Assembly (NCBI RefSeq): GCF_000380565.1
Contig: NZ_AQYJ01000020.1
Coordinates: forward strand, 1-64,000
Source of the DNA: Microbulbifer variabilis ATCC 700307
GTDB taxonomy: Bacteria > Pseudomonadota > Gammaproteobacteria > Pseudomonadales > Cellvibrionaceae
DNA length: 64,000 nucleotides
Direction of reading: 5' to 3'
Part shown: positions 28,663-39,378 of the stretch, one piece after another
How the letters are laid out: every line of letters begins with the position of its first letter
Numbering within the stretch: position 1 is the first letter of the stretch
Notes under the pieces: generated by a model
The model's input: the letters and a program-made list of their open reading frames with translations, nothing else
Databases searched by the model: none
What the model was told of the DNA's origin: nothing
Program-made: the position numbers and the translations under genes

Positions 28663-29940
28663 ATGTCTCAACTGGTAACCCGCTGTCCCCACTGCAGCAC
28701 CTCTTTCCACATCAATGACCAGCAATTGCGCGCCGCCCGCGGCGCAGTGCGTTGCGGCTCCTGCCTGCAGGTTTTTCGCGCTGACGAAAACATCGTCTTT
28801 AATGACGAGAACACCAATACCCGCAACGACCTAGAAGCTCTGCTGGAAGATGACGACTTCTTAATCCACGACGATATCGAACTGGATGACGATGAGCCGT
28901 CCCCGCCCGAGGAGCAGGAGACCACTCCAGCAGGAAAGGCAGACAAGAGTCCCCAAGCGATAGAAGCAGATAATGCCCAAAACGCTGATAGGAAGCCGAA
29001 CTCCGATTCACTGATCGGTGACGCCTTCGGCGACAATGAGTGGCAGGAACTGCAGGACGAGACTGCTCATGAGGAGCCCGAAGAGGATCTAGAGTCCTTC
29101 CTCAAGCCGGATTGGGATGATGTCTCCGATTTCGATCACCGCTCGGTAAGTAATAACGACAATAATTCCAATATATCTTCGTACAACGATCATTTCAGGG
29201 ACCGCGACCCGTGGGACCACCCCCTCGAATCTCAAGCAGAGAGGGCGGATACATTCGATCCTGGACCAACAACAATTCCTGATGACTCCGTACAAGAAAA
29301 CCCGGTTACCCAAAACAGTGCCCCAGATGGACGTCGTGAACCTTTTTTTGCTTCCGGTGAGGAGCTCGATGCGGACACAGAAATAGAGCCCGAGCGGGAA
29401 CAATTGATATCCGCTATCCAGCCCGCCCCCCTGGAGATGTCCTGGGGAGTGACACCACAAAAGAAAGTTATGCCATCTTGGGTCTGGTGGGTGCTACTAC
29501 CGCTGCTGACCACCACATTGCTGGCCCAGATTGCCTACTTCAAGTTTGACACCCTCAGCAAAAAACAACCCTGGCGCAATATCTATGCTTCCGCATGTCC
29601 ACTGCTCGGTTGCAAGCTGCCCCAGCTCCGAGACCTTAACGCCATCCAAGCCACCAACCTGATGGTGCGCAGCCATCCTCAGTTGGAAGGCGCACTGATA
29701 GTGGATGCAGTACTGGTCAATACCGCTGATTACGGTCAGCCTTTCCCTAACTTGCTATTGAATTTCAGTGACCTCAAAAATCGTAATGTCGCAAGCCGCC
29801 GATTTTCTCCCCTGGAATATTTGCAGGGGGAGCTGGCCGGTCGCAGGTTGATGCCTCAGGACAGCCCTGTACACATTGCTATTGAGGTGGTAGATCCAGG
29901 CGCTGAAGCAGTAAATTATGAGATGAAAATCACTCCGTAA
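28663..29940 (+). CDS. Zinc-ribbon and DUF3426 domain membrane protein
   Basis: A 425-residue protein of unknown function. The N-terminal MJ0042-type zinc ribbon has two CxxC knuckles (CPHC near 9-12, CGSC near 32-35). A long acidic low-complexity linker (about 45-265, rich in D, E and N) follows. A transmembrane helix lies near 270-292 (WVWWVLLPLLTTTLLAQIAY), and a C-terminal DUF3426 beta domain is predicted periplasmic. The family is regularly found between prmA and dusB-fis in gammaproteobacteria, as here. Confidence 0.85.
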   Translation: MSQLVTRCPHCSTSFHINDQQLRAARGAVRCGSCLQVFRADENIVFNDENTNTRNDLEALLEDDDFLIHDDIELDDDEPSPPEEQETTPAGKADKSPQAIEADNAQNADRKPNSDSLIGDAFGDNEWQELQDETAHEEPEEDLESFLKPDWDDVSDFDHRSVSNNDNNSNISSYNDHFRDRDPWDHPLESQAERADTFDPGPTTIPDDSVQENPVTQNSAPDGRREPFFASGEELDADTEIEPEREQLISAIQPAPLEMSWGVTPQKKVMPSWVWWVLLPLLTTTLLAQIAYFKFDTLSKKQPWRNIYASACPLLGCKLPQLRDLNAIQATNLMVRSHPQLEGALIVDAVLVNTADYGQPFPNLLLNFSDLKNRNVASRRFSPLEYLQGELAGRRLMPQDSPVHIAIEVVDPGAEAVNYEMKITP

Positions 29941-30066
29941 AAAATAATTGTGCGCCAACAAAAGAGGTTAACTGGCACAAAAAGCCACATAAATTGCACA
30001 CTCTGCAGGCTAAACGGATAGAGTTCGATCAAATTGCCCGCTTTTTCGCTTTGCCATTATCGGGCC

Positions 30067-30090
30067 AGCCGCTATCATAGGCGGCTCTTT
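30067..30090 (+). terminator. Terminator-like hairpin in the dusB leader
   Basis: AGCCGC (30067-30072), eight-base loop and GCGGCT (30081-30086), followed by CTTTTG. It sits 49 bp before the dusB start and downstream of a candidate promoter (TTGCCC near 30034, TTATCG near 30057). It could end transcripts of the zinc-ribbon gene or attenuate dusB-fis. Confidence 0.35.
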
Positions 30091-30135
30091 TGCCGGGGCC
30101 CGAGATGTCCTTCTTACAGCCCAAATGGAGCTACC

Positions 30136-31128
30136 GTGTCTACTGCCATTGGCCCCTATATTATCGACAACCCGGTAATTCTGGCGCCCATGGCCGGTGT
30201 CACCGACCGCCCTTTCCGCCAGCTGTGCCGAAAACTCGGCGCTGGTTTGGTGGTATCGGAAATGGTGACCTCGGACACACGCTTATGGAACAGTCGCAAG
30301 TCTCGCTTGCGCCTGGACCACGGTGGAGAAACGGCACCGATATCGGTACAGATCGCCGGTGGTGACCCCGAAATGATGGCGGAAGCCGCACGGGAGAACG
30401 TGCGTCGCGGCGCACAGATTATCGATATCAATATGGGCTGCCCGGCAAAAAAGGTGTGTAAAAAAGCAGCGGGCTCCGCCCTACTGCGGGATGAAAAGCT
30501 GGTTGCAGATATTCTTGAAGCTGTAATCCAGTCTGTTTCCGTCCCAGTGACCCTTAAGATCCGCACCGGCTGGTGTCCGGATTCCCGCAATGGCGTCACT
30601 GTAGCCAAGATGGCCGAGGATTCCGGGATTGCCGCTCTAGCGGTACACGGTCGTACTCGTGCCTGTGGCTACCACGGACGGGCTGAATTCGATACCATTG
30701 CCGAAATTGTATCCAGGGTGAAGATCCCGGTTTTTGCCAATGGCGACATCACCAGTGCCGAGAGAGCCCAAGAAGTGCTCGATTACACTGGCGCATCAGC
30801 GGTCATGATTGGCCGTGCAGCACAGGGACGACCATGGATTTTTCGGGAAATAGCCCACTATCTCGCCACTGGCGAGCGGCTACCCGGACCGACATTGGAT
30901 GAAGTCAGGAATATTTTGCTCGCCCATTTGGGCGAACTACACCGATTCTACGGTGAGGTGATGGGGGTCCGTATCGCCCGCAAACATGTGGGCTGGTACT
31001 TGAAGACGCTCGCGGATAGCGAGTCCTTCCGCAAGACCTTTTTCCAAATAGAGAGTGCAGAAGTACAACATGCCAGCGTTCACGAGTGGTTTGAACGCCG
31101 AATAACGAGAGGGGCACAAGCGGCATGA
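30136..31128 (+). CDS. dusB: tRNA-dihydrouridine synthase B
   Basis: A 330-residue flavoenzyme that reduces uridine to dihydrouridine in the tRNA D-loop. It has the N-terminal [13 protein letters not shown], the catalytic cysteine in [19 protein letters not shown], and a FMN-phosphate region with [11 protein letters not shown]. The start is GTG 30136, six bases after GGAG; upstream ATG-initiated extension lacks conservation. It overlaps fis by four bases, the classic dusB-fis operon. Confidence 0.96.
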   Translation: MSTAIGPYIIDNPVILAPMAGVTDRPFRQLCRKLGAGLVVSEMVTSDTRLWNSRKSRLRLDHGGETAPISVQIAGGDPEMMAEAARENVRRGAQIIDINMGCPAKKVCKKAAGSALLRDEKLVADILEAVIQSVSVPVTLKIRTGWCPDSRNGVTVAKMAEDSGIAALAVHGRTRACGYHGRAEFDTIAEIVSRVKIPVFANGDITSAERAQEVLDYTGASAVMIGRAAQGRPWIFREIAHYLATGERLPGPTLDEVRNILLAHLGELHRFYGEVMGVRIARKHVGWYLKTLADSESFRKTFFQIESAEVQHASVHEWFERRITRGAQAA

Positions 31129-31433
31129 ATAACGAAGTATTGATTCCGGATACTGGCAATGAAGAAGTATCCTCCAGGGGGCAGACTCAACTGGCACAGC
31201 CACAGCAGCAGTCCCTGCGCGATGCCGTCGAGCACGCAATGGAGAACTACTTCCGCCACCTGGATGGCCAGATGGTAACCGATGTCTACGACATGGTGCT
31301 GTCGGAGATCGAAGCGCCCATGCTCGAAGTGGTGATGAAATACACCCGCCACAACCAGACCCGCGCCGCGCAATTACTGGGTCTCAACCGTGGCACCCTG
31401 CGCAAGAAGCTGAAGCGCTACGGCCTGCTGTAA
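31125..31433 (+). CDS. fis: DNA-binding protein Fis
   Basis: A 102-residue nucleoid protein that bends DNA and activates rRNA promoters. The C-terminal helix-turn-helix [24 protein letters not shown] (positions about 78-101) is near-identical to Fis of other gammaproteobacteria. The ATGA overlap with dusB indicates translational coupling. A strong hairpin follows at 31456. Confidence 0.97.
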   Translation: MNNEVLIPDTGNEEVSSRGQTQLAQPQQQSLRDAVEHAMENYFRHLDGQMVTDVYDMVLSEIEAPMLEVVMKYTRHNQTRAAQLLGLNRGTLRKKLKRYGLL

Positions 31434-31455
31434 GCTTCCCACCGAGCGAAATATT

Positions 31456-31485
31456 GAAGGGGGATGAGGTAACTCATCCCCCTTC
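31456..31485 (+). terminator. Terminator after fis
   Basis: A perfect 13-bp stem (GAAGGGGGATGAG, 31456-31468; CTCATCCCCCTTC, 31473-31485) with GTAA tetraloop, followed by GCTATTTT. It ends the dusB-fis unit and separates it from purH. Confidence 0.7.
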
Positions 31486-31576
31486 GCTATTTTCCCGGCA
31501 GCGTTTTTGTTGCCACAGTGGACAACCGCTAAAACCCTTTAAACATCCTTTTCGAAAACCAGTTGGATCAAGTGCA

Positions 31577-33148
31577 ATGACAGACAAGGTTTCCATCCGC
31601 CGCGCTCTAATTAGTGTCTCTGACAAGAGTGGCATTGTAGAGTTCGCTCAACAGCTCTCCGCAATGGGGGTTGAGATTCTTTCCACCGGCGGAACCCACC
31701 GCCAGCTCAAGGAAGCGGGTATTCCCGTGGTAGAAGTTTCCGACTACACCGGTTTCCCTGAAATGATGGACGGCCGTGTCAAAACTCTGCACCCGAAAGT
31801 ACACGGCGGCATTCTGGGGCGCCGTGGTACCGATGATGCCATCATGGGCGAGCACGGTATCACCCCGATCGATATGGTGGTGGTTAACCTCTACCCCTTC
31901 GCTCAAACCGTTGCCAAGCCCGACTGTTCCCTCGAAGACGCTATCGAGAATATCGATATCGGCGGCCCCACCATGGTTCGCGCTGCCGCCAAGAACCACA
32001 AAGATGTCACTATCGTGGTCAATGCCAGCGATTACGGCCACATCATCGAAGAAATGAAAGCTAACGATGGCACCTTGAGCCACGCCAGCCGCTTTGACCT
32101 GGCGGTAAAAGCCTTTGAGCACACGGCGGGCTATGACGGCGCTATTGCCAATTACCTGGGCGCCATTAAAGGCGAAGAAAAGCAGTTGTTCCCGCGTACC
32201 TACAACAGCCAATTCATCAAGAAGCTGGACCTGCGCTACGGTGAGAACCCGCACCAGAAATCCGCTTTCTATACCGAAGCCAACCCAGCTGAGGCCAGTA
32301 TTTCCACTGCCACCCAGCTGCAGGGCAAAGAGCTGTCCTACAACAATATCGCCGATACCGATGCCGCGCTGGAGTGCGTGAAGTCCTTCGAACACCCCGC
32401 TTGCGTGATCGTCAAACACGCCAATCCCTGCGGTGTGGCGATTGCTGAAGATATTCACAAGGCCTACGACCTGGCTTTCGCTACCGACAGCGAATCCGCC
32501 TTTGGCGGTATCATCGCCTTCAACCGGGAACTCGATGGCGCCACTGCCCGCGCGATCGTCGAGCGACAGTTTGTTGAAGTCATTATCGCACCGTCAGTCT
32601 CCGAAGAGGCCAAACAGGCCATTGCCGAGAAGAAGAACCTGCGCCTGCTGGTATGCGGCCAGTGGAGCAGCGAGCGCACCCCGGCACTGGACTACAAGCG
32701 CGTTAATGGCGGCCTGCTGGTTCAGGACCGCGACGACGGCCTGATCACCGCTGCCGACCTGAAAGTAGTCTCCAAGCGCCAGCCCACTGAAGAAGAAATC
32801 CGCGATCTGCTGTTTACCTGGAAAGTGGCCAAGTTCGTAAAATCCAATGCCATCGTATACGGCAAGGACGGTCGCACCGTGGGTGTGGGCGCGGGCCAGA
32901 TGAGCCGCGTAAACTCCGCACGCATCGCCGCGATCAAGGCCGAGCACGCCGGTCTCGCCGTTGCAGGGTCCGTTATGGCTTCCGATGCCTTCTTCCCCTT
33001 CCGCGACGGCATCGATAATGCTGCCGCTGTGGGAATCCAGGCGGTCATCCAGCCCGGCGGTTCCATGCGCGATGAAGAAGTGATCGCCGCAGCGGATGAG
33101 CACAATATGGCCATGGTATTTACCGGTATGCGCCACTTCCGCCACTAA
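31577..33148 (+). CDS. purH: Bifunctional AICAR transformylase / IMP cyclohydrolase
   Basis: PurH carries out the last two steps of IMP synthesis. The 523-residue protein has the N-terminal IMP cyclohydrolase ([33 protein letters not shown]) and C-terminal transformylase domains with [11 protein letters not shown] and [12 protein letters not shown]. The ATG at 31577 yields the family N-terminus; a longer frame from 31454 runs through the fis terminator. purD is 192 bp downstream in the same direction. Confidence 0.97.
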   Translation: MTDKVSIRRALISVSDKSGIVEFAQQLSAMGVEILSTGGTHRQLKEAGIPVVEVSDYTGFPEMMDGRVKTLHPKVHGGILGRRGTDDAIMGEHGITPIDMVVVNLYPFAQTVAKPDCSLEDAIENIDIGGPTMVRAAAKNHKDVTIVVNASDYGHIIEEMKANDGTLSHASRFDLAVKAFEHTAGYDGAIANYLGAIKGEEKQLFPRTYNSQFIKKLDLRYGENPHQKSAFYTEANPAEASISTATQLQGKELSYNNIADTDAALECVKSFEHPACVIVKHANPCGVAIAEDIHKAYDLAFATDSESAFGGIIAFNRELDGATARAIVERQFVEVIIAPSVSEEAKQAIAEKKNLRLLVCGQWSSERTPALDYKRVNGGLLVQDRDDGLITAADLKVVSKRQPTEEEIRDLLFTWKVAKFVKSNAIVYGKDGRTVGVGAGQMSRVNSARIAAIKAEHAGLAVAGSVMASDAFFPFRDGIDNAAAVGIQAVIQPGGSMRDEEVIAAADEHNMAMVFTGMRHFRH

Positions 33149-33156
33149 GATTGTGC

Positions 33157-33182
33157 GCCCGCAAATGCTTACTGTTGCGGGC
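33157..33182 (+). terminator. Hairpin after purH
   Basis: GCCCGCA (33157-33163) and TGCGGGC (33176-33182) with a 12-nt loop, just after the purH stop. There is no clear T tract, so efficiency is doubtful and purH-purD may be partly co-transcribed. Confidence 0.4.
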
Positions 33183-33340
33183 TATGATCAACGGGCTGGG
33201 AAGTATCGATACTTACCAGCCTGCACAAATCATTTGAATCCAAGGGCGAGACTCAGGCCCCAGAATCAATTCCACGTTAAACTAGCACACCTATAACCTG
33301 TGCAATGGACCGGATCGGTCGACTTAGGGGGGATTTAAGA

Positions 33341-34645
33341 ATGAACGTATTGGTTATCGGATCAGGTGGCCGCGAGCACGCCCTGGCGTGGAAAGCAGCG
33401 CAAAACCCAAATGTCGGTACCGTCTATGTTGCCCCGGGCAACGCCGGCACTGCCCGCGAACCCAAGCTGGAAAATATCGCAATCGGTGTGGATAACTTCG
33501 CCGCCCTGGCAGATTTCGCCGAGGAAAACGGCGTAGAACTAACGATTGTCGGCCCGGAAGCGCCGCTGGTAGAGGGTGTTGTCGATTTCTTTAATGCCCG
33601 TGGCCTCGCCATTTTTGGCCCCAGTAAAGGCGCTTCCCAACTGGAGGGCTCCAAAGCCTTTACCAAGGACTTTCTCGAGCGCCACAAAATCCCCACCGCT
33701 GCCTACCGCAATTTCACCGAAGTGGAGCCGGCGGTTGCCTACATTCGCGAGCGCGGCGCGCCCATCGTAGTTAAAGCCGACGGCTTGGCTGCGGGCAAGG
33801 GTGTGATCGTTGCCGAAACCGAAGAGCAGGCTGAGCTCGCTGTACGCGATATGCTGTCTGGAAACGCCTTTGGTGAAGCCGGCTGCCGCGTGGTTATCGA
33901 GGAGTTCCTCCAGGGTGAGGAAGCGAGCTTTATCGTGATGGTGGACGGAGAAAATATCCTGCCGATGGCCACCAGCCAGGATCACAAGCGCGTTGGCGAT
34001 GGCGATACCGGCCCCAATACGGGCGGTATGGGTGCCTACTCCCCGGCACCGGTAGTGACCGACACCATTTACCAGCGCATTATGCAAGAAGTAATCGAAC
34101 CCACTGTTAAAGGTCTTGCTTCTGAGGGTACGCCTTACACCGGTTTCCTTTACGCCGGCCTGATGATCGATAGCGACGGTACTCCGAAGGTCATCGAGTA
34201 CAACTGCCGCTTTGGCGATCCGGAAACCCAGCCAATTATGATTCGCCTGAAGTCGGACCTAGTCGACCTGTGCATGGCCGCTCTGGACAATAAATTGGAT
34301 ACCGTCACTGCTGAGTGGGACCCCCGCCCTGCCCTGGGTGTGGTCCTTGCCGCGCACGGATATCCCGGCAGCTACCGCAAAGGCGATGCCATCAGCGGCC
34401 TGGACAAAGCAGACAGTGACAACGCCAAGGTCTTCCACGCCGGTACCGCACTGGATGGTGAGCGCGTAGTCACCAATGGTGGCCGGGTGCTGTGCGCGAC
34501 AGCATTGGGAGATACTGTCGCCGAAGCCCAGGAAAATGCCTATGAATCAGCTCGGACTATCTACTGGGACGGCGTGTTCTTCCGGAAAGATATCGGCTAC
34601 CGCGCTGTCGAAAGAGAAGAAGCCACTGTTAGTGACAAGCAGTAA
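33341..34645 (+). CDS. purD: Phosphoribosylamine-glycine ligase
   Basis: A 434-residue ATP-grasp ligase that joins glycine to phosphoribosylamine in purine synthesis. It begins MNVLVIGSGGREHALAWK, and contains PSKGASQLEGSKAFTKDF and the family segment GDGDTGPNTGGMGAYSP. The ATG at 33341 follows GGGGGG; a start at 33305 is not conserved. coq7 is 54 bp downstream, after a hairpin ACGGC-ACTGC/GCAGT-GCCGT near 34655-34680. Confidence 0.97.
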   Translation: MNVLVIGSGGREHALAWKAAQNPNVGTVYVAPGNAGTAREPKLENIAIGVDNFAALADFAEENGVELTIVGPEAPLVEGVVDFFNARGLAIFGPSKGASQLEGSKAFTKDFLERHKIPTAAYRNFTEVEPAVAYIRERGAPIVVKADGLAAGKGVIVAETEEQAELAVRDMLSGNAFGEAGCRVVIEEFLQGEEASFIVMVDGENILPMATSQDHKRVGDGDTGPNTGGMGAYSPAPVVTDTIYQRIMQEVIEPTVKGLASEGTPYTGFLYAGLMIDSDGTPKVIEYNCRFGDPETQPIMIRLKSDLVDLCMAALDNKLDTVTAEWDPRPALGVVLAAHGYPGSYRKGDAISGLDKADSDNAKVFHAGTALDGERVVTNGGRVLCATALGDTVAEAQENAYESARTIYWDGVFFRKDIGYRAVEREEATVSDKQ

Positions 34646-34699
34646 AAGCCACTCACGGCGACTGCCTCAGCAGTTGCCGTAATAGAGGAGCAGTAGAAT

Positions 34700-35344
34700 A
34701 TGAGTGAACGCAACCTGAGCGGCCTGGACCGCCTGCTCATTCAGGCTGATAGGGCGCTGCGCACCTTGAGCCCGGGAGAACCCTGTCATACACGCCCCTC
34801 CCCAGCCAAAGAAGAGCCCGAGGCCGAGTTCAGCGATACCGAGCGCCGTCACTCTGTCGGCCTGATGCGTGTCAACCACAGCGGTGAAGTATGTGCCCAA
34901 GCCCTGTACCAAGGGCAGGCCCTCACGGCGAAGCTACCTGAGGTACGAGGTGAGATGGAACGCGCTGCCGATGAGGAGATTGATCACTTGGCCTGGTGTG
35001 AGCAGCGGCTGAGGGAGCTGGACAGTCGTCCCAGTTTACTTAACCCCCTCTGGTACGGACTGTCTTTTGGCTTGGGTGCCGCCGCTGGCAAAGTTAGCGA
35101 CCGCATTAGCCTCGGGTTTGTCGCCGCAACAGAAGAACGGGTTTGCAAACACTTGCGAAATCATTTGCAGCAACTCCCACCCCAGGACAAAAAAAGTCGT
35201 GCGGTTGTGGAACAAATGCTGATTGATGAGGATGAGCACGCCCATGCAGCCCTGGCAGCGGGGGGCAAACGATTCCCGGCTCCGGTTAAGGGCGCAATGT
35301 CACTGGTAGCCAAAGTAATGACTTCAGCCAGTTACAAAATCTAA
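34700..35344 (+). CDS. coq7: 2-polyprenyl-3-methyl-6-methoxy-1,4-benzoquinone monooxygenase
   Basis: A 214-residue di-iron hydroxylase that adds the 6-hydroxyl in ubiquinone synthesis, peripheral to the inner membrane. Iron ligands are seen in [29 protein letters not shown] and [10 protein letters not shown]. The ATG at 34700 follows AGGAGCAG. Coq7-osmC-vfr order is as I recall from Pseudomonas. Confidence 0.95.
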   Translation: MSERNLSGLDRLLIQADRALRTLSPGEPCHTRPSPAKEEPEAEFSDTERRHSVGLMRVNHSGEVCAQALYQGQALTAKLPEVRGEMERAADEEIDHLAWCEQRLRELDSRPSLLNPLWYGLSFGLGAAAGKVSDRISLGFVAATEERVCKHLRNHLQQLPPQDKKSRAVVEQMLIDEDEHAHAALAAGGKRFPAPVKGAMSLVAKVMTSASYKI

Positions 35345-35350
35345 TGGGCA

Positions 35351-35380
35351 TTCACTGGGTACTAGTAAAAACCCAGTGAA
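35351..35380. terminator. Inverted repeat between convergent coq7 and osmC
   Basis: A perfect 10-bp inverted repeat (TTCACTGGGT, 35351-35360; ACCCAGTGAA, 35371-35380) with loop ACTAGTAAAA, just after the coq7 stop. It is a bidirectional terminator candidate without a strong T tract. Confidence 0.5.
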
Positions 35381-35448
35381 TTCACCGGCTGGATATTGAG
35401 TGGCAGCAGTCACCAGCCTGCCATGCCCAGACCGATTAAAAACACCCC

Positions 35449-35856
35449 TTATTCCTCTTCAACTCGATAGCTATGTACTATTTCCACACCCGCGCTTCGC
35501 AGCATAATAGAAGCTGAGCAATATTTTTCCGCAGACAGCTCCACCGCGCGCGCTACATGGGATTCTTTTAAACCGCGGCCACGCACCACAAATTCCATTT
35601 CGATCCGCTCAAATGGCGACGGTGTCGTATCCGGGCGTACTCCATTGAGCTCACAATGACAGGAAATAATGTTCTGGCGGGCTTTTTGTAATATAGAAAC
35701 CACATCGTAAGCGGCGCAACCACCAACACCGAGCAGAATCATTTCCATGGGGCGAACGCCGTTGTTTGTGCGTCCACCTTCCATGACTATCGAATTACCG
35801 CTGCCAGCCTCGCCGACAAAGGTTAAATCGTTAACCCAGGTTACCTTGCCCTGCAT
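35449..35856 (-). CDS. OsmC family protein
   Basis: A 135-residue OsmC/Ohr-fold protein of the YhfA subgroup. The redox cysteine pair lies in LLGVGGCAAYDVV and AEKYCSASIML. Known OsmC proteins reduce organic hydroperoxides; the YhfA branch has no proven substrate. I chose ATG 35856, seven bases after GGGAG; ATG 35862 is too close to that site. Longer frames to 36045 enter the vfr promoter region. It is divergent from vfr. Confidence 0.88.
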   Translation of the reverse strand: MQGKVTWVNDLTFVGEAGSGNSIVMEGGRTNNGVRPMEMILLGVGGCAAYDVVSILQKARQNIISCHCELNGVRPDTTPSPFERIEMEFVVRGRGLKESHVARAVELSAEKYCSASIMLRSAGVEIVHSYRVEEE

Positions 35857-36156
35857 CGCCATACTCCCACAAAAATTCCAGTCGCGAAGCTTAGCATACC
35901 GTACAAGTTTATCCCGACGACTTACTATTTCCGGTATAGTGTTAGCCACGCCTCCGCGCGGAATGTATTTCAGTGCAATTTCAAAGCTCGTCGGTGAACG
36001 TCCGATCGGCTCTGGAGTCCAATCCCACCGGCGCCAGGGTGTCACAGGTCACAATGCGGAACTTTGCTGTGGCCTGCCTCTGTTGGGGACTCTTTTTTCG
36101 CGCGATAATTCAATAGTGCTCAGCTGCTAAAGCCGGGATAGGGCACGAGACAAAAA
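35857..36156. other. Divergent control region between osmC and vfr
   Basis: 300 bp. I see no clear sigma70 pair or perfect CRP site. A GTCACA-type half-site occurs twice near 36041-36053, which is suggestive of Vfr autoregulation but not a full palindrome. Confidence 0.3.
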
Positions 36157-36807
36157 ATGAGGAATAAATCCGTGACGGTTGCTATCGAAGACCCCATGAC
36201 TATCGGCAATATTGAAGACTTTCTGGCCCACTGCCACCGGCGTCGCTACCCGGCCAAAAGTACGATTATCTATGCAGGCGACCGCTGTGAATCCCTTTAT
36301 TTCATTATGCGCGGTTCTGTTACTGTTCTGATTGAGGACGATGAAGGCCGTGAAATGATCGTCGCCTATCTGAATGATGGAGACTTTTTCGGAGAAATGG
36401 GCCTGTTCGATCAGGATACCCGCAGTGCTTGGGTCCGCACCAAGACTGAATGTGAGGTAGCAGAAATCTCCTATACCAAGTTTCAGGAGCTCACCCGCCA
36501 ACACCCAGAATTCCTTTTCGCACTGGCAACTCAAATGGCCGGCCGCTTGCGCAACACCACACGCAAAGTGGGCGATTTGGCCTTCCTAGACGTCACTGGA
36601 CGTGTCGCACGCACCCTATTGGATCTGTGCAATGAACCGGATGCGATGACTCACCCAGAGGGGATGCAAATTAAAATTACTCGCCAGGAAATCGGCCGGA
36701 TTGTAGGCTGTTCCCGCGAAATGGTTGGGCGTGTACTAAAAACCCTGGAAGAGCAAGGTTTAGTATCCGTAAAAGGAAAAACCATGGTGGTTTACGGCAC
36801 ACGTTAA
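36157..36807 (+). CDS. vfr: cAMP-activated global regulator Vfr/CRP
   Basis: A 216-residue CRP-family activator. The cyclic-nucleotide domain spans about 15-125 with the phosphate-binding cassette [16 protein letters not shown]. The C-terminal winged helix carries [23 protein letters not shown]. The sequence from [17 protein letters not shown] onward is near-identical to P. aeruginosa Vfr, which governs virulence and catabolic genes. Neighbours osmC and trpC keep the Pseudomonas order. GTG 36172 is an alternative start. Confidence 0.95.
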   Translation: MRNKSVTVAIEDPMTIGNIEDFLAHCHRRRYPAKSTIIYAGDRCESLYFIMRGSVTVLIEDDEGREMIVAYLNDGDFFGEMGLFDQDTRSAWVRTKTECEVAEISYTKFQELTRQHPEFLFALATQMAGRLRNTTRKVGDLAFLDVTGRVARTLLDLCNEPDAMTHPEGMQIKITRQEIGRIVGCSREMVGRVLKTLEEQGLVSVKGKTMVVYGTR

Positions 36808-36823
36808 TCTTACTCATCTTAAT

Positions 36824-36855
36824 AAAAAAGGGCGATCCAAAGATCGCCCTTTTTT
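36824..36855. terminator. Strong bidirectional terminator, vfr / trpC
   Basis: A 14-bp stem (36824-36837 with 36842-36855) made of AAAAAAGGGCGATC and its complement around loop CAAA. A/T tracts at both ends give a U run in either direction. It closes both vfr and the trp operon. Confidence 0.9.
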
Positions 36856-36887
36856 ATGTGAGTGTAATCACAATTCGTTCTTACACT

Positions 36888-37682
36888 TCAGTTAAACATT
36901 TCCATCAATTTGCGCCCGGGTTCCTGCTCACGCATAAATGCCTCCCCAACCAGGAATGTATTGACATTGTGGCCGCGCATGGCCGCAACATCGTCAGTGG
37001 TGTGTATTCCACTTTCAGTGACCACAATCCGATTCTCTGGAATCAGATCGAGCAATTTAAATGTGTTTTCCAGCTGAACTTCAAACGTATGCAGGTTGCG
37101 ATTATTAATACCAATCAAGCGATTTGGCAGCACCAGCGCACGTTCCAGCTCCAAACGATTGTGCACTTCCACCAATACATCCAAGCCCAATTCCAGGGCC
37201 AAACTGTTCAAGTCCTGCATCTGCTGGTCATCCAGGCAAGCGGCAATTAATAGTATACAGTCGGCACCGATTGCCCGGGCCTCGTAGAGTTGAAAAGGGT
37301 CCACAGTAAAATCTTTACGCAACACCGGCAGGCGCACTGCATTACGCGCCTGTTGTAAATAGCTGTCTGCCCCCTGGAAAAAATCGATATCGGTAAGCAC
37401 CGACAAACAGGCAGCCCCGCCTTTTTCATAGCTGGTCGCTATTTCCGCCGGTAGGAAATCCTCGCGGATAACACCTTTACTGGGCGATGCCTTTTTGATC
37501 TCGGCAATCACTGCAGCTTCGCCCCCATTAATTTTGCGCTCTAAAGCATCAACAAACCCCCGCACCGGCGGCTGGTCCTGTGCTCTCAGCCGCATTGTCT
37601 CCAGACCGCACTGAGATTTGCGCTCAGCCACTTCCTGCCATTTGCGCTCAATTATGGTTTTTAAAATTGTTGGCGTACTCAC
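36888..37682 (-). CDS. trpC: Indole-3-glycerol phosphate synthase
   Basis: A 264-residue TIM barrel that closes the indole ring of tryptophan. Catalytic segment [18 protein letters not shown] and the phosphate-binding C-terminal GESGIH-like TESGIHT are present. It is monofunctional, without a fused TrpF domain. The start overlaps the trpD stop by four bases. It is the last gene before the bidirectional terminator. Confidence 0.97.
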   Translation of the reverse strand: MSTPTILKTIIERKWQEVAERKSQCGLETMRLRAQDQPPVRGFVDALERKINGGEAAVIAEIKKASPSKGVIREDFLPAEIATSYEKGGAACLSVLTDIDFFQGADSYLQQARNAVRLPVLRKDFTVDPFQLYEARAIGADCILLIAACLDDQQMQDLNSLALELGLDVLVEVHNRLELERALVLPNRLIGINNRNLHTFEVQLENTFKLLDLIPENRIVVTESGIHTTDDVAAMRGHNVNTFLVGEAFMREQEPGRKLMEMFN

Positions 37683-38728
37683 GACTTTACTTCCTCGGGG
37701 CGAAAGGCGCTGGTAAAAGCGGCCAGATCATTCATTTTTTCCGCAGCCAGGCCACTGTCGATGGCATCCTGCGCCATGGCAATTCCCTGTTCTGCACTAC
37801 CGGCTACACCACTCACATAAATGGCGAGACCGGCGTTGAGGGCAATAATATCGGCAGCTTTCTGCCCTGCTTCGGTTTCGCGCTTACCCAAGGCATCGCG
37901 AATTAGCGCCAAAGACTCCTGCGAACCCGATACGATCAGGCCACTCAGATCGCGGCGCTCAATAGAGAAATCCTCAGGGGTAAGGGTAAACTCATTAATG
38001 GTGCCATCTTTAAGTTCCACCGCATGGGTATCTGCAGCAATACTGGCCTCATCCAGACCATCTTCACTATGTAATACCAGTACATGCTCGGAGCCCAGCC
38101 GCTGCAAAACTTCTGCCAGCAAACGGCAATAGCGTTTTTCATAAACACCTATCACCTTGCGGGTGACTCCTGCAGGGTTAGTCAAAGGGCCGAGCAAATT
38201 AAAAATAGTACGCAAACCCAGTGCTTTGCGTGCAGGCCCGACATGACGTACAGCGCTGTGGAAACTAGGGGCAAACATAAAACCAATCCCAATAGTCTCA
38301 ACGCAACGCGCCATTTGCTCAGGGCTTAATTCCAAATAAACTCCAGCCCGCTCCAGCAGATCTGCCGAACCGCTGCTGGAGGACACCGAGCGATTGCCGT
38401 GTTTGGCTACTTTGGCCCCCGCTGCTGCTGCCACAAAACTACTGGCACTGGATACATTAAAGAGATTTGCACCATCACCGCCGGTACCGACAATATCCAC
38501 CGTATTGTCCAGGTTCAGGTTTACTTTTGTTGCCAACTCACGCATGGTTTCCACTGCGCCGACAATCTCATCAACAGTTTCACCGCGAATGCGCAGGGCT
38601 ATCAGTAACGCACCTATTTGTGCCTCCTGAGTCTCGCCTCGCATTATCTGGCCCACAGTTTCGCGCATTTCCGCACGGGTGAGGTGCTCTCCATCCACCA
38701 GTTTCGCTATGGCTTGTTGGATATTCAT
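37679..38728 (-). CDS. trpD: Anthranilate phosphoribosyltransferase
   Basis: A 349-residue enzyme that transfers phosphoribose from PRPP to anthranilate. PRPP-binding [16 protein letters not shown] and [15 protein letters not shown] are intact. It overlaps trpC by four bases; the 71-bp gap to trpG is the only sizeable gap in the operon. Confidence 0.97.
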   Translation of the reverse strand: MNIQQAIAKLVDGEHLTRAEMRETVGQIMRGETQEAQIGALLIALRIRGETVDEIVGAVETMRELATKVNLNLDNTVDIVGTGGDGANLFNVSSASSFVAAAAGAKVAKHGNRSVSSSSGSADLLERAGVYLELSPEQMARCVETIGIGFMFAPSFHSAVRHVGPARKALGLRTIFNLLGPLTNPAGVTRKVIGVYEKRYCRLLAEVLQRLGSEHVLVLHSEDGLDEASIAADTHAVELKDGTINEFTLTPEDFSIERRDLSGLIVSGSQESLALIRDALGKRETEAGQKAADIIALNAGLAIYVSGVAGSAEQGIAMAQDAIDSGLAAEKMNDLAAFTSAFRPEEVKS

Positions 38729-38799
38729 GGTGTCCCCTTTGCCCTGCTCGCTAATTTATTCAATCGGGACCAAGGCCCCGCGACATTTGCCCTTAGATA

Positions 38800-39378
38800 T
38801 CAGGACTCAATAAAATTCCTTAACATATCGTGGCCATGCATGGTGAGAATTGACTCAGGGTGAAATTGCACACCCTCTATCGCCAACTCGCGGTGGCGAA
38901 GCCCCATAATCTCATCAATCTCTCCGGCTTCTGTCTCGGTCCAGGCTGTAACCTCAAGGCACTCAGGAAGACTGCTTTTTTCCACAACCAGGGAGTGATA
39001 GCGCGTCGCCTCGAAGGGGTTGGACAGACCGTGAAACACCCCCAGATTGTTGTGCACTATAGGCGAGGTTTTTCCATGCATAACCTGACCCGCACGCACT
39101 ACCCTGCCACCAAAAACCTGACCAATACTCTGGTGGCCCAGGCAAATTCCCAGGATAGGAGTGCGTCCAGCAAAGTGCCTGATCGCCTCAAGGGATATTC
39201 CCGCTTCGTTGGGTGTGCAGGGCCCCGGTGAAATAACAATTTTCTCAGGGGCCATCTGCTCGATTTCCTCCAGAGTGACTTCATCGTTACGCTTAACCAC
39301 GACTTCTGCACCCAACTCCTCCAGGTACTGCACCACATTCCAGGTAAAGGAGTCGTAGTTGTCGATCATTAAAATCAT
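38800..39378 (-). CDS. trpG: Anthranilate synthase component II (glutamine amidotransferase)
   Basis: A 192-residue class I amidotransferase that supplies ammonia to TrpE. The nucleophile cysteine lies in [12 protein letters not shown], and the His-Glu pair in [10 protein letters not shown]. The start overlaps the upstream ion-channel gene by four bases. PabA, its paralogue, cannot be excluded as a second role. Confidence 0.96.
   Translation of the reverse strand: MILMIDNYDSFTWNVVQYLEELGAEVVVKRNDEVTLEEIEQMAPEKIVISPGPCTPNEAGISLEAIRHFAGRTPILGICLGHQSIGQVFGGRVVRAGQVMHGKTSPIVHNNLGVFHGLSNPFEATRYHSLVVEKSSLPECLEVTAWTETEAGEIDEIMGLRHRELAIEGVQFHPESILTMHGHDMLRNFIES

Noticed and set aside
31497-31514. 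PurR-like box upstream of purH
   Set aside because: GGCAGCGTTTTTGTTGCC only loosely resembles the operator and the symmetry is poor.
36041-36053. CRP/Vfr site ahead of vfr
   Set aside because: Two GTCACA-type repeats are direct, not the TGTGA-N6-TCACA palindrome.
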